NCBI RefSeq assembly: GCF_001889025.1
Contig: NZ_CP018154.1
Location: 1,664,501 to 1,728,500 of the forward strand
Source: Sphingorhabdus lutea
Lineage (GTDB): Bacteria > Pseudomonadota > Alphaproteobacteria > Sphingomonadales > Sphingomonadaceae
DNA length: 64,000 bases
Direction: 5' to 3'
Both the position numbers and the translations under genes were made by a program. How positions within the stretch are numbered: position 1 is the stretch's first letter; each line of letters starts with the position of its first letter. Of the stretch, positions 1-9,809 are shown in pieces. A model generated the notes under the pieces. It saw only the letters and a program-made list of their open reading frames with translations, was not told where the DNA came from and ran no database searches.

Positions 1-514
1 GATCTATAGTCTCTTTGGCGATGGGCAAAGCATCTTGTCTATTTGCACCTTCATTTTCACTTATGGGCGCAATATCTTGCTCGCTTAATGAAAGTGGCAA
101 TAAAAATTGGTCTATTTTAACATTGATTTTTTCATTGCCCAAATAACGTTTTTTAAGCAAAATCAAAGCATCAATTGGCATTTCGGGGATAAGGTCCAAC
201 CAAATATCTTCATCAAGACACGCTGCATTTATCGCTGCTTCGGCTACATTTGGAGCATCATTGACCAAAAATTGAATCAATGGCGGCGATGATAACCGTC
301 CTTTAATCGAATTTATTGACTCAATGCGTTCCGAAATGGAAATTTTATCACGCAGGAAATATGCTCTTTTTAATCCCTCAACCAAAATATCATAATCAAA
401 TGAATCAATATTATGCGATAAAATATCAATTAGCTGGCGCCATTGTGCCGACCATCCGCTTTGATTATCAACATGATAATCTAATGTAGTCGTAAGACGA
501 TCGTCAAAACGCAC
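1..514 (-). CDS. sensor histidine kinase, N-terminal part (partial at left edge)
   Basis: An open frame runs from a GTG at 514 (AAAGGA eight bases upstream) off the left edge, giving about 171 visible residues that begin VRFDDRL. The visible part is helical and acidic, without membrane segments or a recognisable catalytic domain. It resembles, from memory, the helical N-terminal region of sphingomonad PAS/histidine kinases that begin MRFDD and carry their DHp and ATPase domains much further on. The catalytic half lies outside the window, so kinase function is inferred from N-terminal resemblance only. The reading frame itself is secure; the product name is moderate. It is divergent from the Lrp-type regulator. 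Confidence 0.55.
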   Translation of the reverse strand, partial: MRFDDRLTTTLDYHVDNQSGWSAQWRQLIDILSHNIDSFDYDILVEGLKRAYFLRDKISISERIESINSIKGRLSSPPLIQFLVNDAPNVAEAAINAACLDEDIWLDLIPEMPIDALILLKKRYLGNEKINVKIDQFLLPLSLSEQDIAPISENEGANRQDALPIAKETID

Positions 515-609
515 GTAAATGGTCCTTTATTTCTACCCCTGTTAAAATAACTAATAGACCGCACTTTCAAATTCTTAAAGTAATCATTTTAAGGCGTCAC
601 ACTATGAGA

Positions 610-629
610 CAATTGCAATTGATTATAAT
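610..629 (+). promoter_or_regulatory. candidate promoter/operator of the Lrp-type gene
   Basis: A perfect 12-bp palindrome, CAATTGCAATTG (610-621), is followed at once by TATAAT (624-629), about 45 bases before the regulator start codon. Lrp/AsnC proteins often repress their own promoter, so the palindrome overlapping the core promoter could be an autoregulatory operator. The palindrome and the -10-like box are seen directly; the regulatory role is inference. Confidence 0.35.
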
Positions 630-673
630 ATAATTATAAGGATAAACAAAATAATGGTTGGAAGTTATAAATA

Positions 674-1150
674 ATGGCAAATTTTATATTGGATCACATT
701 GATCTTCTTTTATTGGATGAATTACAGAATAATGGGCGTATGACCAATGTGGAATTGGCCCAGAAAGTGGGTTTAACTGCCCCGCCATGCCTACGCAGAA
801 TGCGTGCTTTGGAAGAATCGGGAATCATAAAATCATATCACGCAATGGTCGATCCGTCCCGATTGGGATATAGCATTACCGTATTTGCAATGGTGAGCTT
901 GAAATTACAGGCCGAAGAAGATTTGAAAAAATTTGAAGATTATATGCATTCATTGGATGAAGTTAGAGAATGTCATATGTTAAATGGCGAGATAGATTTT
1001 ATGTTAAAAATCGTCGCTAAAGACTTGCAAAGTTTCCAACAATTTTTAACCGGCCGCCTGACATCTGCGCCAAATGTGGCAAGCGTTAAGACTTCACTTA
1101 CAATTCGAACCGCCAAAAATGAACCTGGCGTTCCTATTGATATGGCGTAA
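674..1150 (+). CDS. Lrp/AsnC family transcriptional regulator
   Basis: The 158-residue protein has the family's usual length. Residues 10-60 form the winged helix-turn-helix (LAQKVGLTAPPCLRRMRALEESGII is the recognition region, quoted only for orientation by its ends LAQKV and SGII). Residues about 70-150 form the RAM ligand-binding/oligomerisation domain. Such proteins bind amino acids and regulate amino-acid metabolism genes. The target and ligand cannot be read from the sequence. ATG at 674 has GGAAG nine bases upstream. The gene stands alone, divergent from the partial kinase, and ends at a bidirectional terminator shared with the TPR protein gene. Confidence 0.9.
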   Translation: MANFILDHIDLLLLDELQNNGRMTNVELAQKVGLTAPPCLRRMRALEESGIIKSYHAMVDPSRLGYSITVFAMVSLKLQAEEDLKKFEDYMHSLDEVRECHMLNGEIDFMLKIVAKDLQSFQQFLTGRLTSAPNVASVKTSLTIRTAKNEPGVPIDMA

Positions 1151-1173
1151 ATTTCCAAAATTTATGCTGACAT

Positions 1174-1207
1174 AAAAAGAACCGGGCAAAGCGCCCGGTT
1201 CTTTTTT
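1174..1207. terminator. bidirectional intrinsic terminator
   Basis: A 14-bp stem (AAAAAGAACCGGGC paired with GCCCGGTTCTTTTT) closes a five-base loop, with an A-run on one side and a T-run on the other. It can therefore terminate both converging genes, the Lrp-type regulator and the TPR protein. Confidence 0.9.
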
Positions 1208-1224
1208 ATAGGATTTAATATATT

Positions 1225-2514
1225 TTATGATGCGGGGGCAGCTGTTTTTGCATTGGCCGCCTGTGACTGCTGATCAATATATAGCATCCAATATTGCGCA
1301 ATTGCTTTTCTATTTGATCCTGTAACTTTGGAAAATGCCTGCTTGGCTGCATCCATATTGCCCGCTTTAAACTGTGCAATTCCCATACGTGTATAGGCGA
1401 CATCATTATCTACACCGCCCTTATCAAGCGCCATTTGATATAATGACGCGGCTTTATCATAAATGCCATATCCCAAAAACGCATCGCCTGTCGCCAATGA
1501 ATCGCCGCCTGTTGATTTTGCCTTTGCGTCTTTTTCTGCATAGGGCAAATCGGCGCGATCCTTATCAACGCGAGATTTGGCCATATCCAAATGTGTTGAA
1601 AAAGACATATTCCCCGCAGGAATAATACCATTATCCAACCCTTCATTTAACACAGCCAATACTTCACCAGGAAGCGCCTGAGCGCCCGCAGCTTCAACAT
1701 AATCGCCATATTGTTGTTGATATTTAATGGCACCCGCAGTGCGCATCAATCTTAACAAATCAAGATTTTCTTGCTTTTCAAGCTCAACTGATTTTTGGAA
1801 AGTTATGATTGCATCATGCCATGTATTTACGGACGGATATTTTGCCACCAAATTTTTAAATGCAGGAACAATGAGGTTGCTATCACGGGTGTTATTGGCC
1901 AGTGCCGCCGCCTGTGCATATACTTTTCTATCTGCTATTTGGCCATTTGCTTCGGAATATTTAATCGATTCATTTAACCAGGTTACTGCATTGGGATAAT
2001 CGGCCAATTTGGTATAACCATTGGCAATATCAATTTCGATTTTACCCTTGCCATAGCCGGCCATATATAAAGCTTTAAACGTATCAATAGATTTTTGATA
2101 ATCGCCCGCCAAATAATAAAGATCGGCCAAAGCATTTTTATAGCTATTCACGCTTTCCGCAGGTGCAGAGGGGCTATCCACCATCAATTGCAGACCATCT
2201 GCCTGTAATTTTTGATCTTTAATTTCTCGGCCAATGGTGAAAATCATCTGACCGACAAGAAATTTATCGTCATCTGTTTCGATATTGGCTTTCATGCCTT
2301 CAAACTGCTCTTGCGCTTTGACCATATCTTTGGCCTGATATGCATCATAGGCTGCTTTATAAGCAGGCTGAGCTTTTTTAGAAAGTTGAGGACCTTTTTG
2401 CGCGCCCTTTTTCTTATCTTCCTTGCTTTGCGCCTTTGCATCGGGTGCATAATGCACCGCTGCTGATGTCATGCAAAGGGTCGCCGCAATGGCGAGAGTT
2501 GATAAAAACTTCAT
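1225..2514 (-). CDS. exported tetratricopeptide-repeat protein
   Basis: The chosen ATG at 2514 has a GGAGGA ribosome site five bases upstream; an in-frame TTG at 2526 would overlap that site and is less likely. The 429-residue product starts with MKFLSTLAIAATLCMTSA, a clear signal peptide ending near AKA, followed by a lysine-rich linker (KEDKKKGAQKG). The rest consists of helical TPR-like units, for example near LADLYYLAGDYQKSIDTF and MGIAQFKAGNMDAAKQAF. Periplasmic TPR proteins of this kind act as protein-interaction scaffolds, but no specific partner is indicated. The C terminus is alanine-rich. No enzymatic motif is visible. Confidence 0.75.
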   Translation of the reverse strand: MKFLSTLAIAATLCMTSAAVHYAPDAKAQSKEDKKKGAQKGPQLSKKAQPAYKAAYDAYQAKDMVKAQEQFEGMKANIETDDDKFLVGQMIFTIGREIKDQKLQADGLQLMVDSPSAPAESVNSYKNALADLYYLAGDYQKSIDTFKALYMAGYGKGKIEIDIANGYTKLADYPNAVTWLNESIKYSEANGQIADRKVYAQAAALANNTRDSNLIVPAFKNLVAKYPSVNTWHDAIITFQKSVELEKQENLDLLRLMRTAGAIKYQQQYGDYVEAAGAQALPGEVLAVLNEGLDNGIIPAGNMSFSTHLDMAKSRVDKDRADLPYAEKDAKAKSTGGDSLATGDAFLGYGIYDKAASLYQMALDKGGVDNDVAYTRMGIAQFKAGNMDAAKQAFSKVTGSNRKAIAQYWMLYIDQQSQAANAKTAAPAS

Positions 2515-2688
2515 TAAATCCTCCAAAAATAAACTTCTATATGCATCTATAATAATGAATGTTGTTCGACAAACAAAATTATATAAATTTCGGTAACATT
2601 AACACTCTTTAGAGAAATTTAGGTGAATTAAAGTTGAATGACACAAATTAACTCTCGCTATTTTGTAAAATTATGTCAGTTATAGATA

Positions 2689-3399
2689 ATGTTAAATCGT
2701 AAAATTGACGCGGCGATAATTGGAGCCAATGGCGCAATTGGAACGGCCATAGTTGAAAATCTTCGGCAAAACCCATTATTTGATAGTGTTTTTACACTAT
2801 CTCGCCATGATGATGCGGATATAAAAATTGACATCATCAATCAACAAATGGTCGAAAGTGCAGCAAAGCAATTACAGCAGAAAACAGACAAATTGGCGAT
2901 GATTATTATTGCAAGCGGTATTCTGCATAATCAAGATATGGGTCCAGAAAAATCCATTACCCAAATTGATGCTGAATGGATGAAGTTAAATTATGAAATA
3001 AATGTCATTGGCCCTGCATTGGTGGCAAAATATTTCCTGCCCGTTATGATGAAAAAATCCCCTATATATTTTGCTGCGATTTCGGCAAAAATTGGATCTA
3101 TATCTGATAATGGTCTTGGCGGTTGGCATAGTTATAGGGCAAGCAAGGCCGCGTTAAATATGCTGGTTAAAAATTTGGCGATTGAGTGGACGCGCAAAAA
3201 CCCGCAATCTGTAATTTTGGCATTGCATCCAGGGACAGTTAAAAGTAATTTGAGCAAGCCTTTTCAACATAATGTTGCACCGGAAAAATTATTCTCTGCA
3301 GCACAATCCGCGCAATATATGATACATAATATACTAAGCTGTGATCCGGCATTATCTGGCAATTTAATGTCATGGGATGGGTCAATCATCAATCCATAG
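2689..3399 (+). CDS. short-chain dehydrogenase/reductase, CsgA-like
   Basis: The 236-residue protein has a Rossmann nucleotide motif GANGAIG (residues 12-18), the catalytic Ser near position 132, and Tyr149-x3-Lys153 (YRASK), so the SDR triad is complete. Length and the short C terminus match the C-factor/CsgA-like subfamily. The substrate is unknown. It lies alone between the TPR protein (divergent) and gyrA (same strand, 123 bp downstream). Confidence 0.85.
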   Translation: MLNRKIDAAIIGANGAIGTAIVENLRQNPLFDSVFTLSRHDDADIKIDIINQQMVESAAKQLQQKTDKLAMIIIASGILHNQDMGPEKSITQIDAEWMKLNYEINVIGPALVAKYFLPVMMKKSPIYFAAISAKIGSISDNGLGGWHSYRASKAALNMLVKNLAIEWTRKNPQSVILALHPGTVKSNLSKPFQHNVAPEKLFSAAQSAQYMIHNILSCDPALSGNLMSWDGSIINP

Positions 3400-3522
3400 A
3401 TATATTGGTGATAAGCCTGTGGATAAGATGTTGGTAAGCGTAAAAAATCGGATGTTGTCCTAGTAATTTGCCTCAGCATACTCTATGCTTTTATCAACTA
3501 AAAATATAGGAAAATAAAAAGC

Positions 3523-6303
3523 GTGACTGACATAGAAAATGGGTCAATAGACCCCTCTGATATTAGTGCGATTGACATTGTCGATGAAATGAAATCCAGT
3601 TATTTGGATTATGCCATGTCGGTCATTGTTTCACGCGCATTGCCCGATGTTCGTGATGGATTAAAGCCGGTGCATCGCCGTATTTTATATGCCAGCCAAG
3701 AAGGCGGCTTTGTGGCGGGCAAACCCTATCGTAAATCGGCGAAAATTGTCGGGGACGTGATGGGTAATTATCACCCACATGGTGATAGCGCGATTTACAT
3801 GGCCTTGGCACGGATGACCCAAAATTGGGCGATGCGTGTACCATTGGTTGATGGTCAAGGTAATTTTGGTTCTATGGACCCTGACATGCCTGCCTCCATG
3901 CGATATACAGAGGCCCGATTGGCCAAGGTTACCAACAGCCTGCTTAATGATTTGGATAAGGATACGGTTGATTTTGCGCCCAATTATGACGGTTCATTAA
4001 AAGAACCTGTTGTTCTACCTGCGCGTTTTCCAAATTTATTGGTCAATGGCGCAGGCGGCATTGCGGTGGGCATGGCCACCAATATTCCGCCGCATAATTT
4101 GGGCGAAGTTATTCGTGCCTGTCTTGCCTATATGGATAATCCCGCCATTACGACCGATGAGTTGATTGAAATTATTCCCGGGCCTGATTTTCCCACCGCG
4201 CCCTTAATTTTGGGTCAAGGCGGCGCAAAGGCCGCATATCGGGAGGGCAAGGGTTCGGTCATGATGCGGTCGCGCCATATTATTGAATCTGGACGTAATG
4301 ATCGCCAATCAATTGTTTTAACATCAATACCCTATCAAGTTGGTAAATCCGGGCTTGTCGAAAAAATCGCTGAGGCAGTTAAGGATAAAAGGATTGAAGG
4401 CGTGTCGGCCATTCGCGATGAATCAAATCGTAATGGTGTTCGCGTTGTAATTGACCTGCGCAAGGACGCAACGCCCGATGTTGTGTTAAACCAAATTTGG
4501 CGCTTTACCCCTGCCCAATCCAGCTTCCCCGTCAACATGCTTGCCATTCGCGGTGGCCGCCCCGAAATTTTGATGCTGCGTGATATTATTGAGGCATTTA
4601 TTAAATTTCGTGAGGAGGTTATTACCCGCCGCACCAAATTTGAATTAAATAAAGCGCGGGAGCGAGCACATATTTTGCTTGGCCTAGTCGTTGCCGTCAC
4701 CAATATGGACGAAATTGTGCGAATTATTCGCGGCTCGGCCAGCCCGGCGGAGGCGCGCGCTTCATTATTGGCGCGCACATGGCCGATTGAACAAATTGCA
4801 TCCTATATTAAATTGGTTGAGGCTGTAGAAATTGACACTTCACCCGATGGATATAAATTATCGGATGTTCAGGTTAGAGCGATTTTGGAGCTACGCCTGC
4901 ACCGTTTAACCGCGCTTGGCCGCGATGATATTGGCAATGAATTAAAAGAATTGGCCGTAAAAATTGCCGAATATTTGGAAATTCTGGGCAATAGAGTGCG
5001 TTTATATGAAGTGATGCGCGAAGAATTGGTCGAAATTGAACAAGAATTTGCGACCCCTCGCCTTTGTGAAATCGCCCCTGCATGGGATGGTTTGGATGAC
5101 GAAGATTTGATGGAACGCGAAGAAATGGTCGTCACCGTCACCCATGGCGGATATATTAAACGGACGCCGCTTGATACTTTCCGCGCCCAAAATCGTGGTG
5201 GCAAGGGACGTGCTGGCATGGCAACAAAGGATGAGGACGCCATTATTGAAATGTTCGTCACATCCACGCACACGCCGGTTTTATTCTTCTCCACCCATGG
5301 TAAGGTTTATCGTTTAAAAGTATGGAAATTGCCTGAAGGCGGCCCGCAAACAAGGGGACGTCCGATGGTCAACCTGCTCCCCTTGGCCGACGGAGAATCA
5401 ATTTCAACCGTTCTTCCCTTGCCAGAGGATGAAAATGAATGGGCCAATTTAAATGTCATGTTTGCAACCGCAAATGGACAGGCACGCCGTAACAGCATGG
5501 GCGCATTTACCAATATCCCATCCAATGGTAAATTTGCGATGCGATTTGATGATGATAGCGATGATCACTTAATTGGCGTTGCATTATTAAATGATGATGA
5601 TGATGTTTTATTGGCCACCCAAAAGGGTAAGGCCATCCGTTTTGCCGGTTCAGCGATTAGAGAATTTCAAAGCAGAACATCATCGGGCGTTCGTGCAATG
5701 AAATTAAAAGGCGATGATAAGGTTATTTCATTATCCATTCTTCGCGGTGCTGGCACCACAATGGAAGAACGCGATGAATATTTAAAATATGCACCGTGGA
5801 AGGCCGAGAAAGAGGGTGAGCCCAATTTAACAGCCGAAAAATATCAAAGTATGGAGGAAAATGAACAATTTATCCTGACACTTTGTGCCAATGGTTATGG
5901 CAAAATATCCTCTGCATATGAATATCGCCAAAGCGGCCGTGGCGGTCAAGGCGTCACCAATATTGATAATATTGCGCGTAATGGCGATGTGGTGGCCAGC
6001 TTTGCCGCAACAAAGGATGATCAATTAATGTTGGTAACTGATCAGGCAAAATTAATCCGCATGCCGTTAAACAGTTTGCGTGTTATTGGGCGCAGCTCAT
6101 CTGGCGTACGGTTATTTAATGTTGGTAAAAATGAACATGTGGTCAGCGCAGCACGTATTGAAGAAGATGACATGGCCGATGATGAAAATATGGAAGGCGA
6201 AAATGTAGAAACAGCAAATGCAGATGCCACACAAATAGAGGCCGCGCCCGATACTAAAGAGGCGCAAAATAGCGAAGCATCAAATGGTGATGAGGCGGAA
6301 TAA
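3523..6303 (+). CDS. gyrA: DNA gyrase subunit A
   Basis: The 926-residue protein with a GTG start is the breakage-rejoining subunit of DNA gyrase, which with GyrB introduces negative supercoils using ATP. The N-terminal winged-helix/tower domains include the catalytic tyrosine in RYTEARL (Tyr128). The C terminus carries the beta-pinwheel repeats, with a GyrA-box-like [10 protein letters not shown] (around 560), followed by an acidic tail from about residue 875. The quinolone-determining loop reads [10 protein letters not shown]: the Ser matching E. coli Ser83 is present, but the position equivalent to Asp87 is Met93, which is unusual. It ends at an intrinsic terminator and converges on a membrane-protein gene. 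Confidence 0.97.
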   Translation: MTDIENGSIDPSDISAIDIVDEMKSSYLDYAMSVIVSRALPDVRDGLKPVHRRILYASQEGGFVAGKPYRKSAKIVGDVMGNYHPHGDSAIYMALARMTQNWAMRVPLVDGQGNFGSMDPDMPASMRYTEARLAKVTNSLLNDLDKDTVDFAPNYDGSLKEPVVLPARFPNLLVNGAGGIAVGMATNIPPHNLGEVIRACLAYMDNPAITTDELIEIIPGPDFPTAPLILGQGGAKAAYREGKGSVMMRSRHIIESGRNDRQSIVLTSIPYQVGKSGLVEKIAEAVKDKRIEGVSAIRDESNRNGVRVVIDLRKDATPDVVLNQIWRFTPAQSSFPVNMLAIRGGRPEILMLRDIIEAFIKFREEVITRRTKFELNKARERAHILLGLVVAVTNMDEIVRIIRGSASPAEARASLLARTWPIEQIASYIKLVEAVEIDTSPDGYKLSDVQVRAILELRLHRLTALGRDDIGNELKELAVKIAEYLEILGNRVRLYEVMREELVEIEQEFATPRLCEIAPAWDGLDDEDLMEREEMVVTVTHGGYIKRTPLDTFRAQNRGGKGRAGMATKDEDAIIEMFVTSTHTPVLFFSTHGKVYRLKVWKLPEGGPQTRGRPMVNLLPLADGESISTVLPLPEDENEWANLNVMFATANGQARRNSMGAFTNIPSNGKFAMRFDDDSDDHLIGVALLNDDDDVLLATQKGKAIRFAGSAIREFQSRTSSGVRAMKLKGDDKVISLSILRGAGTTMEERDEYLKYAPWKAEKEGEPNLTAEKYQSMEENEQFILTLCANGYGKISSAYEYRQSGRGGQGVTNIDNIARNGDVVASFAATKDDQLMLVTDQAKLIRMPLNSLRVIGRSSSGVRLFNVGKNEHVVSAARIEEDDMADDENMEGENVETANADATQIEAAPDTKEAQNSEASNGDEAE

Positions 6304-6310
6304 GCCTCAT

Positions 6311-6334
6311 CCACTAATATTTAGTGGCTTTTTT
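6311..6334. terminator. intrinsic terminator of gyrA
   Basis: A stem of seven base pairs, CCACTAA/TTAGTGG, with a three-base loop, is followed by CTTTTTT. It lies 7 bp after the gyrA stop and 10 bp before the 3' end of the converging gene. Confidence 0.8.
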
Positions 6335-6344
6335 AATGACTTTT

Positions 6345-7037
6345 TTAAATACGGGGCATTACCTTTATTTTCTGATTAACGCCTAATGTCATCATTAAAA
6401 CCGCGAAATAATAGCTGAACCAAATAATCGGGTCGATCCACCATTTCGGCCCGATTATGCCATTTTGGGCAAAGATAAATAGGTCCGAAATAATGAAAAT
6501 CATCGCGCCAATGCCGACACGATAACGGCCAAAACTGCTTGTCCATGCACTTGCTGACATCATGGCAATGATAAGAGCGTATAATCCGATGGACAGATTT
6601 TCCGAAATAATGCCATTGCCATAAATTTTCATTGCGATAAATGGCACCAAAATCACCACCATCATAGCCAATAATTTTTGGGATAGGCTAAGTCCCTGTT
6701 CCCGGCGGTAATTGTAAAAAAATATGATCGCAAAAATATGGCCAATGGCAAAGGCCGCGCCGCCAAAGGTCAAATCAAATATAATTAAACCATCACCTAA
6801 CATGTAAAATATTAAAGCGAGCAAGAATAAAATTAACCGCAATGGACCAAAAAGATGTTTTCGAAACATGAAGAAAAACATGATGGCCAATCCGCCAACA
6901 GCGGCCATTTTCCAAAACATCAATTGAATTTCACCAAAATATTGTGATGTTCGAATGAAATAATAGCTTAAACCAAAAAGCAGGCTTAACAATAACCAAG
7001 GGCGTTGATGCCCCAAATCCATATCTTTGCCGCGCAT
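6345..7037 (-). CDS. lysoplasmalogenase-like (YhhN family) membrane protein
   Basis: A hydrophobic protein of about 230 residues with roughly eight membrane segments. Features typical of the YhhN/TMEM86 family are GDGLIIF and a following AFAIGHIFAIIFFY segment. Family members hydrolyse the vinyl-ether bond of lysoplasmalogens; activity here is inferred. An ATG at 7043 has GGGGGA directly against it, whereas the ATG at 7037 lies six bases from the same site, so 7037 is preferred. The gene is convergent with gyrA and divergent from trmFO. Confidence 0.75.
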   Translation of the reverse strand: MRGKDMDLGHQRPWLLLSLLFGLSYYFIRTSQYFGEIQLMFWKMAAVGGLAIMFFFMFRKHLFGPLRLILFLLALIFYMLGDGLIIFDLTFGGAAFAIGHIFAIIFFYNYRREQGLSLSQKLLAMMVVILVPFIAMKIYGNGIISENLSIGLYALIIAMMSASAWTSSFGRYRVGIGAMIFIISDLFIFAQNGIIGPKWWIDPIIWFSYYFAVLMMTLGVNQKIKVMPRI

Positions 7038-7133
7038 GCCCATTCCCCCAAATCAATATAAGCTGGTAATATAGTAATGAATAAGTAAAAAAAACTTATA
7101 TATTATCTGAATATGTTTTGATAGGGCGCTTGC

Positions 7134-8468
7134 ATGAGCAATTTTCAACATGATGTCCATATTATTGGCGGTGGTTTAGCGGGATGTGAGGCTGCGTGGC
7201 AGCTTGCAAATCGCGGGATAAAGGTAAAAATTTCTGAAATGCGGGGCGGCGGTAAAATGACCGCAGCGCATCAATCTGACGGGCTGGCAGAGCTTGTCTG
7301 TTCCAATAGTTTCCGTTCTGATGATGATGAAAATAATGCCGTTGGATTATTGCATCACGAAATGCGGCTGTTGAATTCAATCATCATGACATGCGCGGAT
7401 GAGGCAAAGGTTCCGGCGGGATCTGCGCTTGCTGTGGATAGAGAAATATTCTCAGATTTGGTTGAAAAGGCCATGAATAATCATGATAATATCCATGTCG
7501 TTAGAGAATGTGTTGAAACATTGCCCAACAATGGGATTACCATTATTTCCACCGGTCCGTTGACCGATGACGGTCTTGCCCATCAAATTATTGAAAAAAC
7601 GGGCAGCGAAAATTTGGCATTTTTTGACGCCATTGCTCCCATTGTCCATTTTGATAGTGTAAATATGGACATTGCATGGTTTCAATCACGTTGGGATAAG
7701 GGTGATGGCAAGGATTATATAAATTGCCCTATGGATGAAGAAGAATATCTTATTTTTCATCAAGGATTGATGGATGGCGAAAAAACGACTTTCAAACAAT
7801 GGGAAGAAAATACCCCCTATTTTGAAGGTTGTATGCCGATTGAAGTCATGGCGTCACGCGGGCTGGATACGCTGCGTTTTGGGCCTATGAAGCCGGTTGG
7901 CCTTACCAATCCAGCCACTGGCAAACGCGCACATGCGGTGGTGCAATTGCGTCAGGACAATAAACAGGGCAGCTTGTGGAACATGGTCGGTTTCCAAACA
8001 AAGTTGAAACATGGCGCACAGGTTGAATTATTTCGCAAAATTCCTGGTCTTGAAAATGCAGAATTTGCAAGACTGGGCGGACTGCATCGCAACAGCTTCA
8101 TTCGCTCCCCTATCCTTTTGGATCGTCATTTACGGTTGAAATCCGCTCCCCATATTCGCTTTGCGGGACAGATTACGGGCTGTGAGGGATATGTGGAAAG
8201 CTCTGCCATCGGGCTTATCTGCGGTATATTCACCGCCGCCGATATATTGGGGGCAGACATTATACCGCCAAATAATATGACCTCATTGGGCGCGCTTCTA
8301 TGCCATATTACCGGCGATGCAGAGGCGGATAGCTATCAACCCATGAATGTCAATTTTGGCCTGTTCACTCCTTTGACGGAAAAAGTTCATAAAAAACAAC
8401 GCAAATTGGCCATGACGTCACGGGCAAAGGAACAATTTGATATTTGGCGTCAAAATTTGGCAATATAA
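7134..8468 (+). CDS. trmFO: tRNA (uracil-5-)-methyltransferase TrmFO, folate/FAD-dependent
   Basis: The 444-residue flavoprotein has the dinucleotide-binding motif [13 protein letters not shown] at residues 10-22 and the family-typical segments CSNSFRSD and [16 protein letters not shown] near the C terminus. TrmFO forms ribothymidine at position 54 of tRNA, taking the methyl carbon from methylenetetrahydrofolate and electrons from FADH2. It is the alternative to TrmA, and is usual in alphaproteobacteria. The EF-hand gene converges on it 13 bp downstream. Confidence 0.95.
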   Translation: MSNFQHDVHIIGGGLAGCEAAWQLANRGIKVKISEMRGGGKMTAAHQSDGLAELVCSNSFRSDDDENNAVGLLHHEMRLLNSIIMTCADEAKVPAGSALAVDREIFSDLVEKAMNNHDNIHVVRECVETLPNNGITIISTGPLTDDGLAHQIIEKTGSENLAFFDAIAPIVHFDSVNMDIAWFQSRWDKGDGKDYINCPMDEEEYLIFHQGLMDGEKTTFKQWEENTPYFEGCMPIEVMASRGLDTLRFGPMKPVGLTNPATGKRAHAVVQLRQDNKQGSLWNMVGFQTKLKHGAQVELFRKIPGLENAEFARLGGLHRNSFIRSPILLDRHLRLKSAPHIRFAGQITGCEGYVESSAIGLICGIFTAADILGADIIPPNNMTSLGALLCHITGDAEADSYQPMNVNFGLFTPLTEKVHKKQRKLAMTSRAKEQFDIWRQNLAI

Positions 8469-8481
8469 TTTGGCGCCAATT

Positions 8482-8949
8482 TCAACATTTACAGGCAGGT
8501 TTTTTCGAAGTTTTTGGGCGGGTTGTGGCAAATTCTTTACGGGTTAACAGCATATTTTTATCGCTATCGGCATTTGTGAAACGGTCGCTGGTTGCAACGG
8601 CCCATTCCTCAAAACTTAATAAATTATTCCCATCCTTATCCAAATTTTTAAATGCCTTGGTCCGTGAACTCATCAATTCCAATCGGCTAATCAACCCATC
8701 GCGATCGCGGTCATAACGGTTAAATCGCTTTTCTTCACGGCTGCTTTGCGCGGCGGCGGGTGGTTCAGGGGGCGCTTTGCCAAATGCGGGCGCATTTGCA
8801 CCAGCAAGCGGCAGGCCATTATCGGCGGCATCGGGCGGCGGCTTTCCCTCTGGCAGTGAATTTTGATTATATGCATATCCTTGCCACAATAAAAATCCCG
8901 CAGCCATGACAGCCAAAGTCGAAAAAATGGTAATAATGCGCATCTGCAT
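8482..8949 (-). CDS. EF-hand calcium-binding protein with N-terminal anchor
   Basis: The 155-residue protein has an N-terminal hydrophobic segment (residues about 5-25, signal peptide or anchor) and a proline/alanine-rich linker (residues 36-70). Three EF-hand loops begin at Asp80 (DRDRDG), Asp104 (DKDGNN) and Asp128 (DSDKNM), each with Asp at loop positions 1 and 3 and Glu at position 12. It should bind Ca2+ in the periplasm. The partner is unknown. AGGA lies six bases before the ATG at 8949. Confidence 0.8.
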   Translation of the reverse strand: MQMRIITIFSTLAVMAAGFLLWQGYAYNQNSLPEGKPPPDAADNGLPLAGANAPAFGKAPPEPPAAAQSSREEKRFNRYDRDRDGLISRLELMSSRTKAFKNLDKDGNNLLSFEEWAVATSDRFTNADSDKNMLLTRKEFATTRPKTSKKPACKC

Positions 8950-9022
8950 ATTTTATCCTGCCACCTCTAACACCATGTAATTAAAAATATTCTGCTATTT
9001 TAAACAAATTTTCGCAATAATT

Positions 9023-9703
9023 TTATCGCCCAAAATATCCTTTTCTTAAAAAACGAAGATAAAGGCCAATCTTGCTCAAGATACTCATAGGGCTTTCCGC
9101 CGATAATTTATGTTCCATAAAATCGGCCTCCATCAACATTGCGATATTGCGATATGCACTGGGTGAATTAGGCCCTCTTGGCGGATAATAGGCTTTATTT
9201 GCGGTGTCATGTACATCTTGGGCCTTGAAACGAGACGCGAAGAGACTTTTGGACCAATTTAATAGAGATATTTGGATATTTTCCGGCAGAATATGGCCGC
9301 AATTTTTATAAAAATTGGCGTAAATTTTGGATCGCATAGCCGCCATGACGTCAATTTCTACATCGCCCTGTTCAGCATAGATCATATATTCTTCCCACAT
9401 ATCGACCAATTGGGAACAAGCCTTAATTAACCCCTCTCCATTTTCGGTGAACTCCGATATTATGTTTAACAATGGCTCACCCTTGGGCCAGCTTTCAAAA
9501 TCAGCCGATAATTTGTCCCGCCACCATGCAAGCTTAATCTGTCCAATCATCATCTCGCTGCTTTGTGCGGCGATGTGCATCATTTTCATATCGAAACAAT
9601 ATAATATGGCCAAATTGTCTTGTAAATTTCTGTCACCAAATCGCAACGCCATCCTGTGTAACGCACCCAAATTTTGACCATCTGGGTCAATTTTATCAAA
9701 CAT
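9023..9703 (-). CDS. squalene/phytoene synthase family protein (short form)
   Basis: The 226-residue protein carries the family-like segment IGQIKLAWWRDKL (residues about 53-65) and helical character throughout. The canonical DxxxD catalytic pairs of true squalene or phytoene synthases are not evident, and the protein is shorter than those enzymes. It therefore resembles the non-catalytic NDUFAF6-like branch seen in alphaproteobacteria, though this is inference. It is divergent from the TadG-like gene. Family assignment is moderately sure; function is not. Confidence 0.6.
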   Translation of the reverse strand: MFDKIDPDGQNLGALHRMALRFGDRNLQDNLAILYCFDMKMMHIAAQSSEMMIGQIKLAWWRDKLSADFESWPKGEPLLNIISEFTENGEGLIKACSQLVDMWEEYMIYAEQGDVEIDVMAAMRSKIYANFYKNCGHILPENIQISLLNWSKSLFASRFKAQDVHDTANKAYYPPRGPNSPSAYRNIAMLMEADFMEHKLSAESPMSILSKIGLYLRFLRKGYFGR

Positions 9704-9809
9704 TTAGCACCCTATTATTTTATAAATGGCAGATTTACGTCGATATTCACGGTTAACAGCATGGTAACCATATATAGACACAAAGCCCTTACCATCATTT
9801 GTCTATAAG

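Noticed and set aside
107-292. 61-codon plus-strand frame at the left edge
   Set aside because: It is antisense to the continuous minus-strand frame of the partial kinase and has no recognisable features.
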